From: Pantoea cypripedii
Lineage (GTDB): Bacteria; Pseudomonadota; Gammaproteobacteria; Enterobacterales; Enterobacteriaceae
Reading direction: 5' to 3'
DNA length: 64,000 nt
Assembly (NCBI RefSeq): GCF_002095535.1
Contig: NZ_MLJI01000001.1
Location: 3,792,412-3,856,411 of the forward strand
A program made the translations under genes and the position numbers. Positions 51,018 to 58,928 of the stretch are shown here, piece by piece. Numbering within the stretch: position 1 is the stretch's first letter; each line of letters starts with the position of its first letter. The notes under the pieces are model-generated. The model had not been told where the DNA came from and did not search any database. It saw only the letters and a program-made list of their open reading frames with translations.

Positions 51018-51533
51018 TCACTCGCTTTTCTGCAACCATAGATAAAGTTGTCGATAAGCGTCGGCCATCTCCTCCAGCGAAGCACGATTCAGGCCACTCG
51101 GATTGGGCAGCACCCACAGCCGGGTATTGCCGAGAGTTTGTGGCTGCTCACCCCACTCCACTTTGCGCTGACGAAATGCGCGTTGAAACGCATCTTTTCC
51201 CAACACCGCCAACGCACGCGGCTGATAGTTCAGCACTTTCTCCTGCAATCGGCTGCCACCATCACGCAACTCATCCCCCGCCAGTTCCGTCGCCTGCACG
51301 GTCGGTCTTTCCACCAGCATAGTAATGCCGCAGCCGGTCTCCAGCAGTCGCTGCTCCTGTTCCGGTTTCAGCTGCTCATGGGTGAATCCGGCCAGATGAA
51401 TCACCTTCCAGAAGCGATTGCCCGGATGGGCAAAATGAAAGCCAGTATGCGCCGAGGAATGGCCCGGATTGATGCCGCAGAACAGCACCTGTAAATGTGG
51501 TGCGATGATGTCGCGAATATTGTGTTCACTCAT
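51018..51533 (-). CDS. mug: G/U (and ethenocytosine) mismatch-specific DNA glycosylase
   Basis: 171 residues (E. coli 168), uracil-DNA glycosylase family 2. Motif [21 protein letters not shown] carries the catalytic Asn, and motif B is [13 protein letters not shown]. It removes uracil or alkylated cytosine opposite guanine. Its start overlaps the stop of the tetR gene by four bases (ATGA), so it is translationally coupled to the regulator, which is not the E. coli arrangement. Confidence 0.96.
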   Translation of the reverse strand: MSEHNIRDIIAPHLQVLFCGINPGHSSAHTGFHFAHPGNRFWKVIHLAGFTHEQLKPEQEQRLLETGCGITMLVERPTVQATELAGDELRDGGSRLQEKVLNYQPRALAVLGKDAFQRAFRQRKVEWGEQPQTLGNTRLWVLPNPSGLNRASLEEMADAYRQLYLWLQKSE

Positions 51534-52117
51534 ACCAGCTCCAGCCCTGCGCGCTGTTTTACGGACTGACGACTGGCAGCCAGAATCTGACTCGCCTCAG
51601 TATCATCCGGGCAGGCACGTGCCAGCGCCATCGCACCAACCATTTCAGCCAGGATGCTGGCGGCAAGCCTATCCGCCTGCGGATTGCCGAGTTCCTGCAA
51701 TGGCTTAGCCAGTCTCTGACGCACCACTTCGCGCCGCTGTGAAAATAGCGTACGAGCCTCAAGTGGCAAATGCGCCATCTCGCTGGCAAGTGCGGGGAGT
51801 GGACAGCCCTCACCCGGCGTGACGCGATGCACATCGGAGAGATAATTATCGATCAATTGATTCAGACGCTGTGCCGGATCCTCAATCTGCACGATCGCTG
51901 CTAATCGTTGTGCGGAATCAGCAAACATCTGAGCAATCACCGCTTCAACCAACACATCACGTGAGGCAAAGTGAGCATAGAAACCGCCATGTGTTAATCC
52001 AACACGCTTCATCAACGATGCAACACCAATGCTCTCCGTGCCGCATTCACGCATCACTTTGGCCGCCTCATCCAGAATGCGCTGACGCGTGCGCGCTTTG
52101 TGACTCAGCTTTTCCAT
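51530..52117 (-). CDS. TetR-family transcriptional regulator
   Basis: 195 residues. N-terminal TetR HTH (about 8-55) with [16 protein letters not shown] and the turn-helix [21 protein letters not shown]; the C-terminal ligand domain is of the TetR_C type seen in AcrR/NemR-like proteins. It is divergent from an SDR gene, with three related inverted repeats between them that look like its operators, and is coupled to mug downstream. It probably represses itself, mug co-transcription and the SDR gene; this is inferred from layout. Confidence 0.9.
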   Translation of the reverse strand: MEKLSHKARTRQRILDEAAKVMRECGTESIGVASLMKRVGLTHGGFYAHFASRDVLVEAVIAQMFADSAQRLAAIVQIEDPAQRLNQLIDNYLSDVHRVTPGEGCPLPALASEMAHLPLEARTLFSQRREVVRQRLAKPLQELGNPQADRLAASILAEMVGAMALARACPDDTEASQILAASRQSVKQRAGLELV

Positions 52118-52159
52118 CCTCTGCTCTCCGGTTCATCAGTTACGACAATCATAGTAATT

Positions 52160-52239
52160 ATTACGATCATCATATTCCAGCTTGACGATAAATATTATGA
52201 TCGTCATATTTATCACGTCAAATATGATAACCATCATTT
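52160..52239. promoter_or_regulatory. cluster of candidate TetR operators
   Basis: Between tetR and the SDR gene are ATTACGATCATCATATT (52160-52176) and ATTATGATCGTCATATT (52194-52210), identical at 15 of 17 bases and 34 bp apart. The second contains the perfect dyad TATGA-TCG-TCATA. A third relative, ATGAT-AACC-ATCAT, lies at 52224-52237. Divergent position and symmetry fit operators of the adjacent TetR protein. Confidence 0.6.
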
Positions 52240-52252
52240 AGAGGAAACGACC

Positions 52253-53038
52253 ATGTCATCATCTCAACTGGCTTTAATCACCGGCGCATCGAGCGGTATT
52301 GGTGCTACCTACGCAAAACAACTGGCCGCTCGCGGCTACAACCTGATTCTGGTGGCACGCGATGTCGCTCGTCTGAATGCACTGGCGCAGAGCCTACGTG
52401 AATCGGCTGGCGTGGAAGTCAGTGTCTTACCTGCGGATCTCACCAAAACGCAGGATTTGCAGCGTATCGAACAGGAGCTACGTGAAAACCACCACATCAC
52501 GTTGCTGCTGAATAACGCGGGTATGAGCGTCGAAGGGGAATTTATCGATGCTGACCTGGAACGTATTCAAACCATGCTGGCGTTGAATATCGTGGCCCCG
52601 ACGCAACTGGCTCATACTGCCGCGCAGGTGTTTCGTGCGCGTGCTCACGGCACCATCATCAATATCGCTTCCGTGCTGTCACTGATACATGAACACTTCA
52701 ACGGTGCCTACAATGCGACCAAATCCTTTGTACTCACGCTGACACGCGCCCTGCAGCGCGAGCTGGCTGATAGCGGTGTGCATGTGCAGGCTGTTCTCCC
52801 CGGAGCTACCCGCACTGAGATTTTTGATCGTTCAGGCACCCCGATTACGTCATTCCCGGCAGAGATGTTGATGGAGGTTGAGGATCTGGTCAGTGCCGCC
52901 CTGCGCGGACTCGACGCTGGTGAACTGGTGACCATCCCATCGCTGGAGAATACCGACCTGTGGCATGACTTCGACAACGCGCGTGTGGCGCTCCAGCCAT
53001 ACTTATCCCGGAATAAACCAGCATCACGTTATCAGTAA
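52253..53038 (+). CDS. short-chain dehydrogenase/reductase (SDR)
   Basis: 261 residues of the classical SDR family. NAD(P)-binding GASSGIG at residues 11-17 and NNAG near 88. The catalytic Ser is in NIASVLS, and Tyr and Lys in YNATKSF (Y-x-x-x-K). Arg in VARD after beta-2 suggests NADPH preference. It resembles the DltE/YqjQ-like group of cytoplasmic oxidoreductases. The substrate is unknown. ATG 52253 follows GAGGAAAC; the open frame upstream lacks family similarity. It is divergent from tetR and probably under its control. Confidence 0.9.
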   Translation: MSSSQLALITGASSGIGATYAKQLAARGYNLILVARDVARLNALAQSLRESAGVEVSVLPADLTKTQDLQRIEQELRENHHITLLLNNAGMSVEGEFIDADLERIQTMLALNIVAPTQLAHTAAQVFRARAHGTIINIASVLSLIHEHFNGAYNATKSFVLTLTRALQRELADSGVHVQAVLPGATRTEIFDRSGTPITSFPAEMLMEVEDLVSAALRGLDAGELVTIPSLENTDLWHDFDNARVALQPYLSRNKPASRYQ

Positions 53039-53052
53039 GCACGATGGTAATG

Positions 53053-53080
53053 AGAGACAGGGCTTTCCCGCCCCGTCTCA
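53053..53080 (+). terminator. possible terminator after the SDR gene
   Basis: Hairpin GAGACAGGGC / GCCCCGTCTC (one bulge) 15 bp after the SDR stop. There is no clear T run, so it is only a candidate. The rest of the gap to the tRNA (to 53237) holds no recognised gene. Confidence 0.4.
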
Positions 53081-53196
53081 GAATCATCTGCAGATTAGGT
53101 TATTTTTGCGACAACAGACGTGGGATCTGCGAATTTTCTCATTGATATCAAAGAGTCAGAGGTTGGTTTAATTTTCAGCAACCAGCTATCAATGGC

Positions 53197-53225
53197 TGGA
53201 TCGCCCTGGCGAGATACTTTATAAT
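53197..53225 (+). promoter_or_regulatory. promoter of the tRNA-Ile gene
   Basis: A perfect -10 TATAAT (53220-53225) is followed by the GC-rich discriminator CCCCGC typical of stable-RNA promoters under stringent control. The -35 (TGGATC) is weak at 17 bp. The tRNA starts 12 bp after the -10. Confidence 0.65.
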
Positions 53226-53237
53226 CCCCGCTCCGCT

Positions 53238-53313
53238 GGCCCCTTAGCTCAGTGGTTAGAGCAGGCGACTCATAATCGCTTGGTCGCTGGTTCAAACCCA
53301 GCAGGGGCCACCA
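53238..53313 (+). tRNA. ileX: tRNA-Ile (anticodon CAU, lysidine-modified isoacceptor)
   Basis: A 76-base cloverleaf with encoded CCA. Acceptor stem GGCCCCT, D arm TTAGCTCAGTGGTTAGAG, anticodon loop CTCATAA with CAU, T arm CTGGTTCAAACCCAG. It matches E. coli ileX/ileY (minor Ile2, AUA codons) at all but two T-loop/stem bases. Position after rpoD/mug is as for E. coli ileX. A P2/186-type prophage begins directly downstream; phage 186 uses the near-identical ileY as attB. Confidence 0.95.
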
Positions 53314-53340
53314 AATTTAGTGAACAAATTCATAAAGTTA

Positions 53341-53370
53341 AGCCACCTTTCACGGTGGCTTTTTTGTTTT
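53341..53370 (+). terminator. tRNA terminator
   Basis: Stem AGCCACC / GGTGGCT with a 6-base loop, followed by TTTTTGTTTT, 28 bp after the tRNA. It may belong to the tRNA unit or to the phage end. Confidence 0.8.
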
Positions 53371-53373
53371 CAT

Positions 53374-53400
53374 ACACTCAAGTGTCGCAAAAGTGTCGCA
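53374..53400. repeat. tandem and inverted repeats at the prophage end
   Basis: AAGTGTCGCA occurs twice in tandem with an 11-bp period (53380-53389 and 53391-53400), and ACACT-CA-AGTGT forms an inverted repeat at 53374-53385. Spaced arrays of this sort next to a tRNA integration site suit arm-type binding sites of a phage integrase or its excisionase. Confidence 0.45.
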
Positions 53401-53452
53401 TCACTTTTTTTGGATATCTCGTTTATGTGCTCTGCATACCAAACAATGGGCG

Positions 53453-53475
53453 AAAAAAAACCCGCTTTCGCGGGC
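53453..53475 (-). terminator. terminator of the prophage D-ogr unit
   Basis: Minus-strand stem CCCGC / GCGGG with a GAAA loop followed by T8, a few bases beyond the ogr stop. Confidence 0.85.
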
Positions 53476-53480
53476 CGTGC

Positions 53481-53699
53481 TCAGTGCAACTGTAAAGGCT
53501 GCTGATCGTGACTTGTATGAAGCGGTACTCTATTAACGGTGCCTGGCGTGGCGATGCGGCAAACCACAGTTTCCATAGTTTTAAATGTACAACTGCAATT
53601 TATGTTCTGGCACTGGTGATATCTCTCTTTCGTTTCCTTAGAAATATAACGACTGCTTTTAGCATGGGCGGCGGTCTGACAAAGTGGGCAATGCATCAT
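53481..53699 (-). CDS. ogr: Ogr/Delta-like zinc-finger activator of phage late transcription
   Basis: 72 residues, as in P2 Ogr. The Cys4 zinc finger is plain: MMHCPLC at the N-terminus and HQCQNINC at about 28-36, with AHAKSSRYISKETKERY between. Ogr activates the late promoters of P2-like phages through the alpha subunit of host RNA polymerase. ATG 53699 is preferred (AGGAG upstream; P2 starts MFHCPLC), with 53696 also possible. It is the last phage gene before the tRNA, the normal place of ogr next to att. Confidence 0.92.
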   Translation of the reverse strand: MMHCPLCQTAAHAKSSRYISKETKERYHQCQNINCSCTFKTMETVVCRIATPGTVNRVPLHTSHDQQPLQLH

Positions 53700-53761
53700 G
53701 GGCGACTCTCCTAATTAGCTCCCACCTTATTAGACTAAAGCGAGAAAAATAACAACAAAAA

Positions 53762-54931
53762 TTAGCTAAAAGCTACATCATCATTCAGTTCATATTCAAC
53801 ATCAGACAGCAGCACCTCAAAATCAAGCTGTGTGGTGTAACCGTTACTGCTCAGGCTATGCGTCACCTTACTGATGAGCCACGGCTGTGCATCGATCACC
53901 GATTTAAACCCGCTCACCGCAACCGGCGTTTCCGGGTAAAGGTCGGCCCGGCCCATTGCCAGCGTAATCGAGAACTCGGCAACACCGCGTTGCAGCTTCT
54001 CCCATTTTGCTTTAGCGGCACGCATGGCCGTGGCTTTGCTGGAGTAGACTGTCGTCAGCGTGAACACGTTGTCTTCACTGCCCGCCAGATAATCCCCCTC
54101 ATTCGCTTCCGGTGTTTTCGTGGTTTTGGCTGTGGTCTTTTTTGCGGCCGGATGCTCAAGCGCGCGCAGGTGCTTCTCTCTGGGTTTGCGCTGGAGTTTC
54201 ACCTTCTTCGGCTTCGGGTCTCTGGTATGCAGCCAGCTCGCCGATACGCCGGTATAGGCTCCACGGTCGGCAATACTGAAGCTGTGCCGGTCGCCGTCCC
54301 GGCGCGTGATGGTCATCTGCGGGATAGGTTTGCCGCTGAGGGTGACGCCGTTCCCCGGCCGGATAAACAGCAGCCGCCCGGCCTTCACCGCTGCCACTGC
54401 GCCGTAAAGCGTGGCGAGCCGCGTCAGGAACTTCGCATCAGTCTCCTGCGTCTGGTCGATATGTGCCACAGCGATCCCGGCAAAGCCATCGGCCAGCATG
54501 GGTTTCAGGCTATTGCGCCCGGCCACCTGCGTGACGATATCGCCCAGGGTGGTGTCGTGATAAGACACCTCGCGGCGGGAATTGAGTGAGCCACGGAAAT
54601 CAGCGCTGCGGGCGCGGATGGTCATCGTATCCGGTGCGCCGTGGTGCTCCACCTCATCAACGGTAAAACTCCCTTTACCGATAAGCGCCTGGCCTTTCCA
54701 GCCAAGAAACAGCGTCACCACGGCCCCGCGTACCGGCATCGCCAGCTTCCCGTCGGCGTCGTCCAGTTCGATGTCGAGCTGGTCAGCCTCAAAGCCGCGA
54801 TTGTCGGACAATGTGAGTGAAATCAGCCGGTCACGAATATTGGCGGTCACATCTTTAGAATTTACCGTCAGCATAAAGTCAGGCGTCAGGCGCGCCCCGG
54901 CCTGCATTGGCAGGCTGCTTATCCCCGTCAT
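53762..54931 (-). CDS. D: P2-like tail protein gpD (late control D)
   Basis: 389 residues (P2 gpD 387). Baseplate hub protein of the gpD/gp27 family placed under the tail tube, on which the spike gpV sits. The TPDFMLTVNSKDVTANIRDRLISLTLSDNRG start and the SLNSRREVSYHDTTLGDIV middle part are characteristic. A Lys/Pro-rich linker appears around 235-280. It overlaps the gpU stop by 4 bp (ATGA). Operon with FI-FII-E-T-U. Confidence 0.93.
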   Translation of the reverse strand: MTGISSLPMQAGARLTPDFMLTVNSKDVTANIRDRLISLTLSDNRGFEADQLDIELDDADGKLAMPVRGAVVTLFLGWKGQALIGKGSFTVDEVEHHGAPDTMTIRARSADFRGSLNSRREVSYHDTTLGDIVTQVAGRNSLKPMLADGFAGIAVAHIDQTQETDAKFLTRLATLYGAVAAVKAGRLLFIRPGNGVTLSGKPIPQMTITRRDGDRHSFSIADRGAYTGVSASWLHTRDPKPKKVKLQRKPREKHLRALEHPAAKKTTAKTTKTPEANEGDYLAGSEDNVFTLTTVYSSKATAMRAAKAKWEKLQRGVAEFSITLAMGRADLYPETPVAVSGFKSVIDAQPWLISKVTHSLSSNGYTTQLDFEVLLSDVEYELNDDVAFS

Positions 54932-55455
54932 CCGAGTAAGCCTCCCGCCTGGGAAATAAGACTTTCCGCCGCCGATTTCACGCTGCTGATGGCCGATGTC
55001 ACCTGCCCGGGCAGATTGCTGACGCCGCTGATTAATCCGTCGGCCTGCTGTTTCAGGTCGCCAAACATTGACGTCAGGGACTCATCCACGCGCTTCAGGC
55101 TCAGGGTAAACATAATCTTGCTGGCCGTGCCGTTGCTGAAAAACTCGCTGTGCGTGTTGGAAATGTTCTCGATCACGTACATGCCGTAAATCACGCCGTT
55201 ACCGCCAATCAGCGGCCACGCCATCCCCTGATCGGCCAGAATGCGCAGCGTCATCAGGGAAACCGCACCGCCCGTTATTTCCGGTCGCAGCTCCCCCGAC
55301 AGCGTGATTTTTTCATCACCCGGCCCGATAAACTGCGCTGCCGGGCGCAGGCCAACGCGGCTGTTGGTCGGCCAGCGGTAATCGATATTCTGCTGAAGCT
55401 CACCGTAAGGCAGCGTCTGGCGCATAAACGGCATCATGCCGTAAATCATCATCAT
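54928..55455 (-). CDS. U: P2-like tail protein gpU
   Basis: 175 residues (P2 159); tail-completion/baseplate-type LysM-like family. It matches P2 gpU at FMRQTLPYGELQQNIDYRWP, ITLSGELRPEITGG, GNGVIYGMYVIENIS and FTLSLKRVDESL. The extra length is in the C-terminal helical tail (SGVSNLPGQVTSAISSVK...). It begins 3 bp after gpT and runs into gpD. Three successive methionines make the exact start uncertain by one or two codons. Confidence 0.92.
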   Translation of the reverse strand: MMMIYGMMPFMRQTLPYGELQQNIDYRWPTNSRVGLRPAAQFIGPGDEKITLSGELRPEITGGAVSLMTLRILADQGMAWPLIGGNGVIYGMYVIENISNTHSEFFSNGTASKIMFTLSLKRVDESLTSMFGDLKQQADGLISGVSNLPGQVTSAISSVKSAAESLISQAGGLLG

Positions 55456-55458
55456 CGG

Positions 55459-57921
55459 TTAATCCTCCCAGCCCATTTTGCTGCGGTTCTGTGCCTGGCG
55501 GCTGCGCTCCTGTTTCGCCTGGTGCTGCGCCATCAGCGCCAGCGCATCGTCTTTGCTCATGCCTTCATGCATGTTGATTTCATACTGATACGTATTCTGG
55601 CTGCGGTCGGTGTAGCCGCCAGCTGTGGACGGTGACGACACCGGCCGGTAAGGTGCGCCGCCGGTGGCAAGGCTGTACTGCAACCCGTCGGTGTCCACGC
55701 CTGCGCCGCCGGTTGCCACCGGGTCGGGGGAAGGCACCTTGTCTTTCAGGCCGTCTGATTTGGTGTCGATAATGCCGAGCTTTTCCAGCACCCAGTCGAT
55801 ACCGCTGCGCAGCTGGTCAAGCGCATGGGTGGGAATTTTCAGCGCCCCGGCCAGCATGTTGCCGAATTTCTTACCCATATCACCGGCAGAAGCGAGTTCC
55901 GCCTGAGTGGATTTCACCGGCTCCAGCAGCTTGCCGAACCAGTCCCACAGCTCTTTGATTTTGCCGCCGAGCCACTCAAAAGGCGGCTTCAGCGTGCCGA
56001 ATGACTCACCAATTGGCCCCATTGCGGCGGTAAAGCCTTCGGCGACACCGGTGATAAAAGCGCTGATGGGTTCCCAGTATTTGCGGATGAGCAGCGCACC
56101 GGCAACAATGGCCGCGCCCACGGCAATAACCGGCAGAGAAATCGCGCCGATTGCGGCCACAATCGCGCCTCCTGCAACACTGAATACCGTTCCCAGCAGT
56201 CCGGCCCCGGCAATCAGCAGGTTTACCCCGGCGATAACCGGCCAGGCAACCAGCCCGATGGCACCAATCGCGCCGACCAGAATCAGCCCCGCCGTGGCGG
56301 CCTTGGCAATGCCGGATGAAAGCGCAGGGTTTTTCTGAATCCAGTTATCCACCTGCAACAGAAATTTTGTGGTGTCCTGAGTCAGCGTGCGCAGGCTGGT
56401 GTCCAGCTGGTCATAAAGATCGGTGCCGATGGCCTCATACGCTGATTGCAGTTCTTTGAAGTCGCCGCCGAGGTTGTCCTGCTGCACGTTAACCAGTTTT
56501 GCCGTGCTGCCGTCCGACTGCTGAAAGGTTTTCGTCAGCTTATCCAGTTCACCACTGGAGGCAGCTTTCATCAGCGTCACCGCTGACGACGCGGCCTCTT
56601 CGCCAAAGATGGTTTTCAGGTACTCGGCCTGCTGCGCCGTGCCGAGTTTGTTTTTCTCAAAGGATTTCTGCATCTCTTTGAGTACAGTGAAAAACGGCCG
56701 CATGTTGCCTTTGTTGTCCGCCGCTTTGACGCCCAGCTCCTGAATAGCTTTAAACGCGGCCCCGGTCGGTGCCTGCACGCGTAACAGCATGGCGCGCACG
56801 CCGGTCCCGGCCATGCTGCCGGTGGTGCCGCTCTGCGCCAGCGCGCCGATCATCGCCGTGGTCTGCTCAACGCTGACGCCTGCGTTTTTCGCCACCGGCG
56901 CGATGTAGGTCAGTGCATCGTTCAGCCCGTCAAAGTCGGCAGCGGTTTTGTTGAGCGTCGCGGAAATCACATCGCCCAGGTGGGCGACTTCACTGTTAGC
57001 CATACCAAAGGCGTTTTTGGTACTCATCAGCAGCTGCGCGCTTTCTTCCATCGTGCGGTTGTTCGCCAGCGACATATTCAGCGTCACCGGGGTGGCGGCT
57101 TTTATATCGTCTACGCTGCCGCCCGCTTTGGCGATGATAATCTGCGCCTGCGCGGCGTCGTTGGCTGAGGCGGCGGTGTTGTCGCCGATGCTGCGCGACT
57201 GGGTTTTCAGTGACTGAAATTCAGGCGAGTTCTTATCAAGGCCGAGCGTTGCCTGTAGCGTGGAGTTTGCCAGGGCAAAGTCATAGCCCGGACGCAGCAC
57301 AGAGGACGCGGCCACCGCGCCGACCGTGGCGGCACCGATACCGGCCGCACCGGCGTTGCGTACCTTCGCTGACAGCTCCTGCCCTTTACGGTAGCGCTCA
57401 CTGGTCTGGTTCAGCCGTTCCTGCTGTGCATTCAGGCGCTGAAGCTCCTGTTTCTGGCGGCTCAGGCTGACGGTAACCTGTGCTGAGGCGGTTTTGAGGC
57501 GCTGCTGTTCTGTGCTGAGACTGCGGGTTGAAATCCCTGCGGCCGTCAGCGCCTCGCGCTGCTGCTGTACCGAGAGGCGCAGCGAGTTCGATTTGGTCTG
57601 TAGCTCTGCCGCTGCCTGCCGGGCCTTCTCCAGCGCGCGGGCCTGCTGCGTGGTCGGTCGTTCGGTGTTTTTAAATGTCACGGCCAGCGCGGCCGCTTCG
57701 GCTTTGGCGTCTTTGAGTTTCTGCTGCGTGACGGCCAGCTGCGCGCTGGTTTTGCGGAAACCGTCGATTTTAGCCGCCTGCGCATCCAGCTCTTTAATGC
57801 TGGTCTGCGTCCGGCGGATTTCTTCCGACAGCCCTTTGGTGGCATTCAGCACGGTTTTGAACGGGCGGGTGGCTTTGTCTACCGCATTCAGCAGCACCTG
57901 TATTTTGAGGTTATTGCTCAT
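55459..57921 (-). CDS. T: P2-like tape measure protein gpT
   Basis: 820 residues (P2 815). It fixes tail length and sits within the tube. N-terminal coiled coils (about 15-150), the phage tape-measure TP901 domain (about 200-400: FGMANSEVAHLGDVISATLNKTAADFDGL), then membrane-like hydrophobic helices (about 550-650) and a C-terminal SQNTYQYEINMHEGMSKDDALALM segment. The start overlaps the frameshifted E' reading frame by 11 bp. Length fits the P2-size tail. Confidence 0.95.
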   Translation of the reverse strand: MSNNLKIQVLLNAVDKATRPFKTVLNATKGLSEEIRRTQTSIKELDAQAAKIDGFRKTSAQLAVTQQKLKDAKAEAAALAVTFKNTERPTTQQARALEKARQAAAELQTKSNSLRLSVQQQREALTAAGISTRSLSTEQQRLKTASAQVTVSLSRQKQELQRLNAQQERLNQTSERYRKGQELSAKVRNAGAAGIGAATVGAVAASSVLRPGYDFALANSTLQATLGLDKNSPEFQSLKTQSRSIGDNTAASANDAAQAQIIIAKAGGSVDDIKAATPVTLNMSLANNRTMEESAQLLMSTKNAFGMANSEVAHLGDVISATLNKTAADFDGLNDALTYIAPVAKNAGVSVEQTTAMIGALAQSGTTGSMAGTGVRAMLLRVQAPTGAAFKAIQELGVKAADNKGNMRPFFTVLKEMQKSFEKNKLGTAQQAEYLKTIFGEEAASSAVTLMKAASSGELDKLTKTFQQSDGSTAKLVNVQQDNLGGDFKELQSAYEAIGTDLYDQLDTSLRTLTQDTTKFLLQVDNWIQKNPALSSGIAKAATAGLILVGAIGAIGLVAWPVIAGVNLLIAGAGLLGTVFSVAGGAIVAAIGAISLPVIAVGAAIVAGALLIRKYWEPISAFITGVAEGFTAAMGPIGESFGTLKPPFEWLGGKIKELWDWFGKLLEPVKSTQAELASAGDMGKKFGNMLAGALKIPTHALDQLRSGIDWVLEKLGIIDTKSDGLKDKVPSPDPVATGGAGVDTDGLQYSLATGGAPYRPVSSPSTAGGYTDRSQNTYQYEINMHEGMSKDDALALMAQHQAKQERSRQAQNRSKMGWED

Positions 57922-58347
57922 CCGGGTTTGCTCCGCTGCGGATAAAGGCTTTATGCCGCCAGTCCATCAGCTCGGCCAGCGGCAGGTTGTACATCTCGGA
58001 GGGGGGCCAGTGGAATATCGTCGCAACGTCGGCCATCAGGTCGTTAACCGTCAGGCCGCGCGGCCAGTCTACTCGTCCGACTTCGAGGACAAAAAACCGA
58101 TCACCTTACCGGCCAGCGTAATCAGGTCGGCCGGGTCAAGATTGTTGCAGTCTGCTTTAGTCAGCGCCGGAACGGTGATGCGGGGTAATACGGTCATCAG
58201 CGAATCCACATCCGAGCCTGCAAGGTCGGACAGGCGCACGCCGCGCAGCGCACCGGCGTTGGGTTTAATCAGCTCAACCCTGCTGATGGTGGTTTCACCG
58301 CGCTGAATGGGGTATTCCAGTTCAACGGTATTTTCGTTCTGTTCCAT
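57911..58347 (-). CDS. E: gpE+E' frameshift product (tail assembly chaperone)
   Basis: The 92-residue gpE frame (58347 to 58069) holds near its end the slippery site T-TTT-TTG (minus strand, plus-strand 58090-58096), the same T6G as P2. A -1 shift there enters an open frame that ends at TAA 57911-57913. This gives about 145 residues, close to the 142 of P2 E+E'. The E' part (TVNDLMADVATIFHWPPSEMYNL...ELMDWRHKA) is typical of the GpE family. Such pairs chaperone tape measure packing. The ratio of the two products cannot be read from sequence. Confidence 0.9.
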
Positions 58348-58406
58348 ATTGGTTATCTCTGTTTGCTGTGATCAGGGAATGCCAGCGCCGGGCGCTGGCG
58401 TCAGGG

Positions 58407-58916
58407 TTATACCAGGCCGATATTTTTGCGGCGCTGTTCCAGGCGGTCGGTGCCGTTGACCTTCTCCACCATGTTGACGGTGTCGATCTCAATCAGCTCT
58501 TTGCCGTTAAACGTCAGCTTGTAATACGTGTTTTTGCTGGTGATTTTGGTTTCGGTGTCCTCGGCCGGTTTGGCCTCCCCAAAATCAAACGTCTGGTGCT
58601 TACCGCGCACCTCGATTTCAACCGCGATTTCCTCGCCGGTGTCATCGCGCTGGTAAGAGCCGGTGAAGCGCAGCGGCACATCGGATGCACCCCACTGCGA
58701 CAGCACCAGCTCATCAATGCCGCCGATGGTCCATTCAATATCGAGCGCGTCATCTTCCAGACCGTTGTCGATATGCGCGGCGCCGTTCATGCCGCCTGCG
58801 CGGTACGGGTCCAGCTTGCGCGCCAGCTTCGGCAGGGTGACGGCCGTCACCACGCCCTGATAGCTGTTCGAATCGTTGAAAAGGTTCATCGCCTTAAGTT
58901 TGCGTGGCAGTGCCAT
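58407..58916 (-). CDS. FII: P2-like major tail tube protein gpFII
   Basis: 169 residues (P2 172). It builds the inner tail tube through which DNA passes. Matching segments are MALPRKLKAMNLFNDSNSYQG, VTLPKLARKLDPYRAGGMN and TYYKLTFNGKELIEIDTVNM. It lies 12 bp after gpFI and 59 bp before gpE, in the FI-FII-E-T-U-D operon. Confidence 0.95.
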   Translation of the reverse strand: MALPRKLKAMNLFNDSNSYQGVVTAVTLPKLARKLDPYRAGGMNGAAHIDNGLEDDALDIEWTIGGIDELVLSQWGASDVPLRFTGSYQRDDTGEEIAVEIEVRGKHQTFDFGEAKPAEDTETKITSKNTYYKLTFNGKELIEIDTVNMVEKVNGTDRLEQRRKNIGLV

Positions 58917-58928
58917 TTATCCGGCTCC

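Noticed and set aside
58069..58347. gpE as a truncated or frameshifted pseudogene
   Set aside because: The break coincides with the T6G slippery site known from P2, and the E' frame is intact, so it is programmed frameshifting rather than decay.
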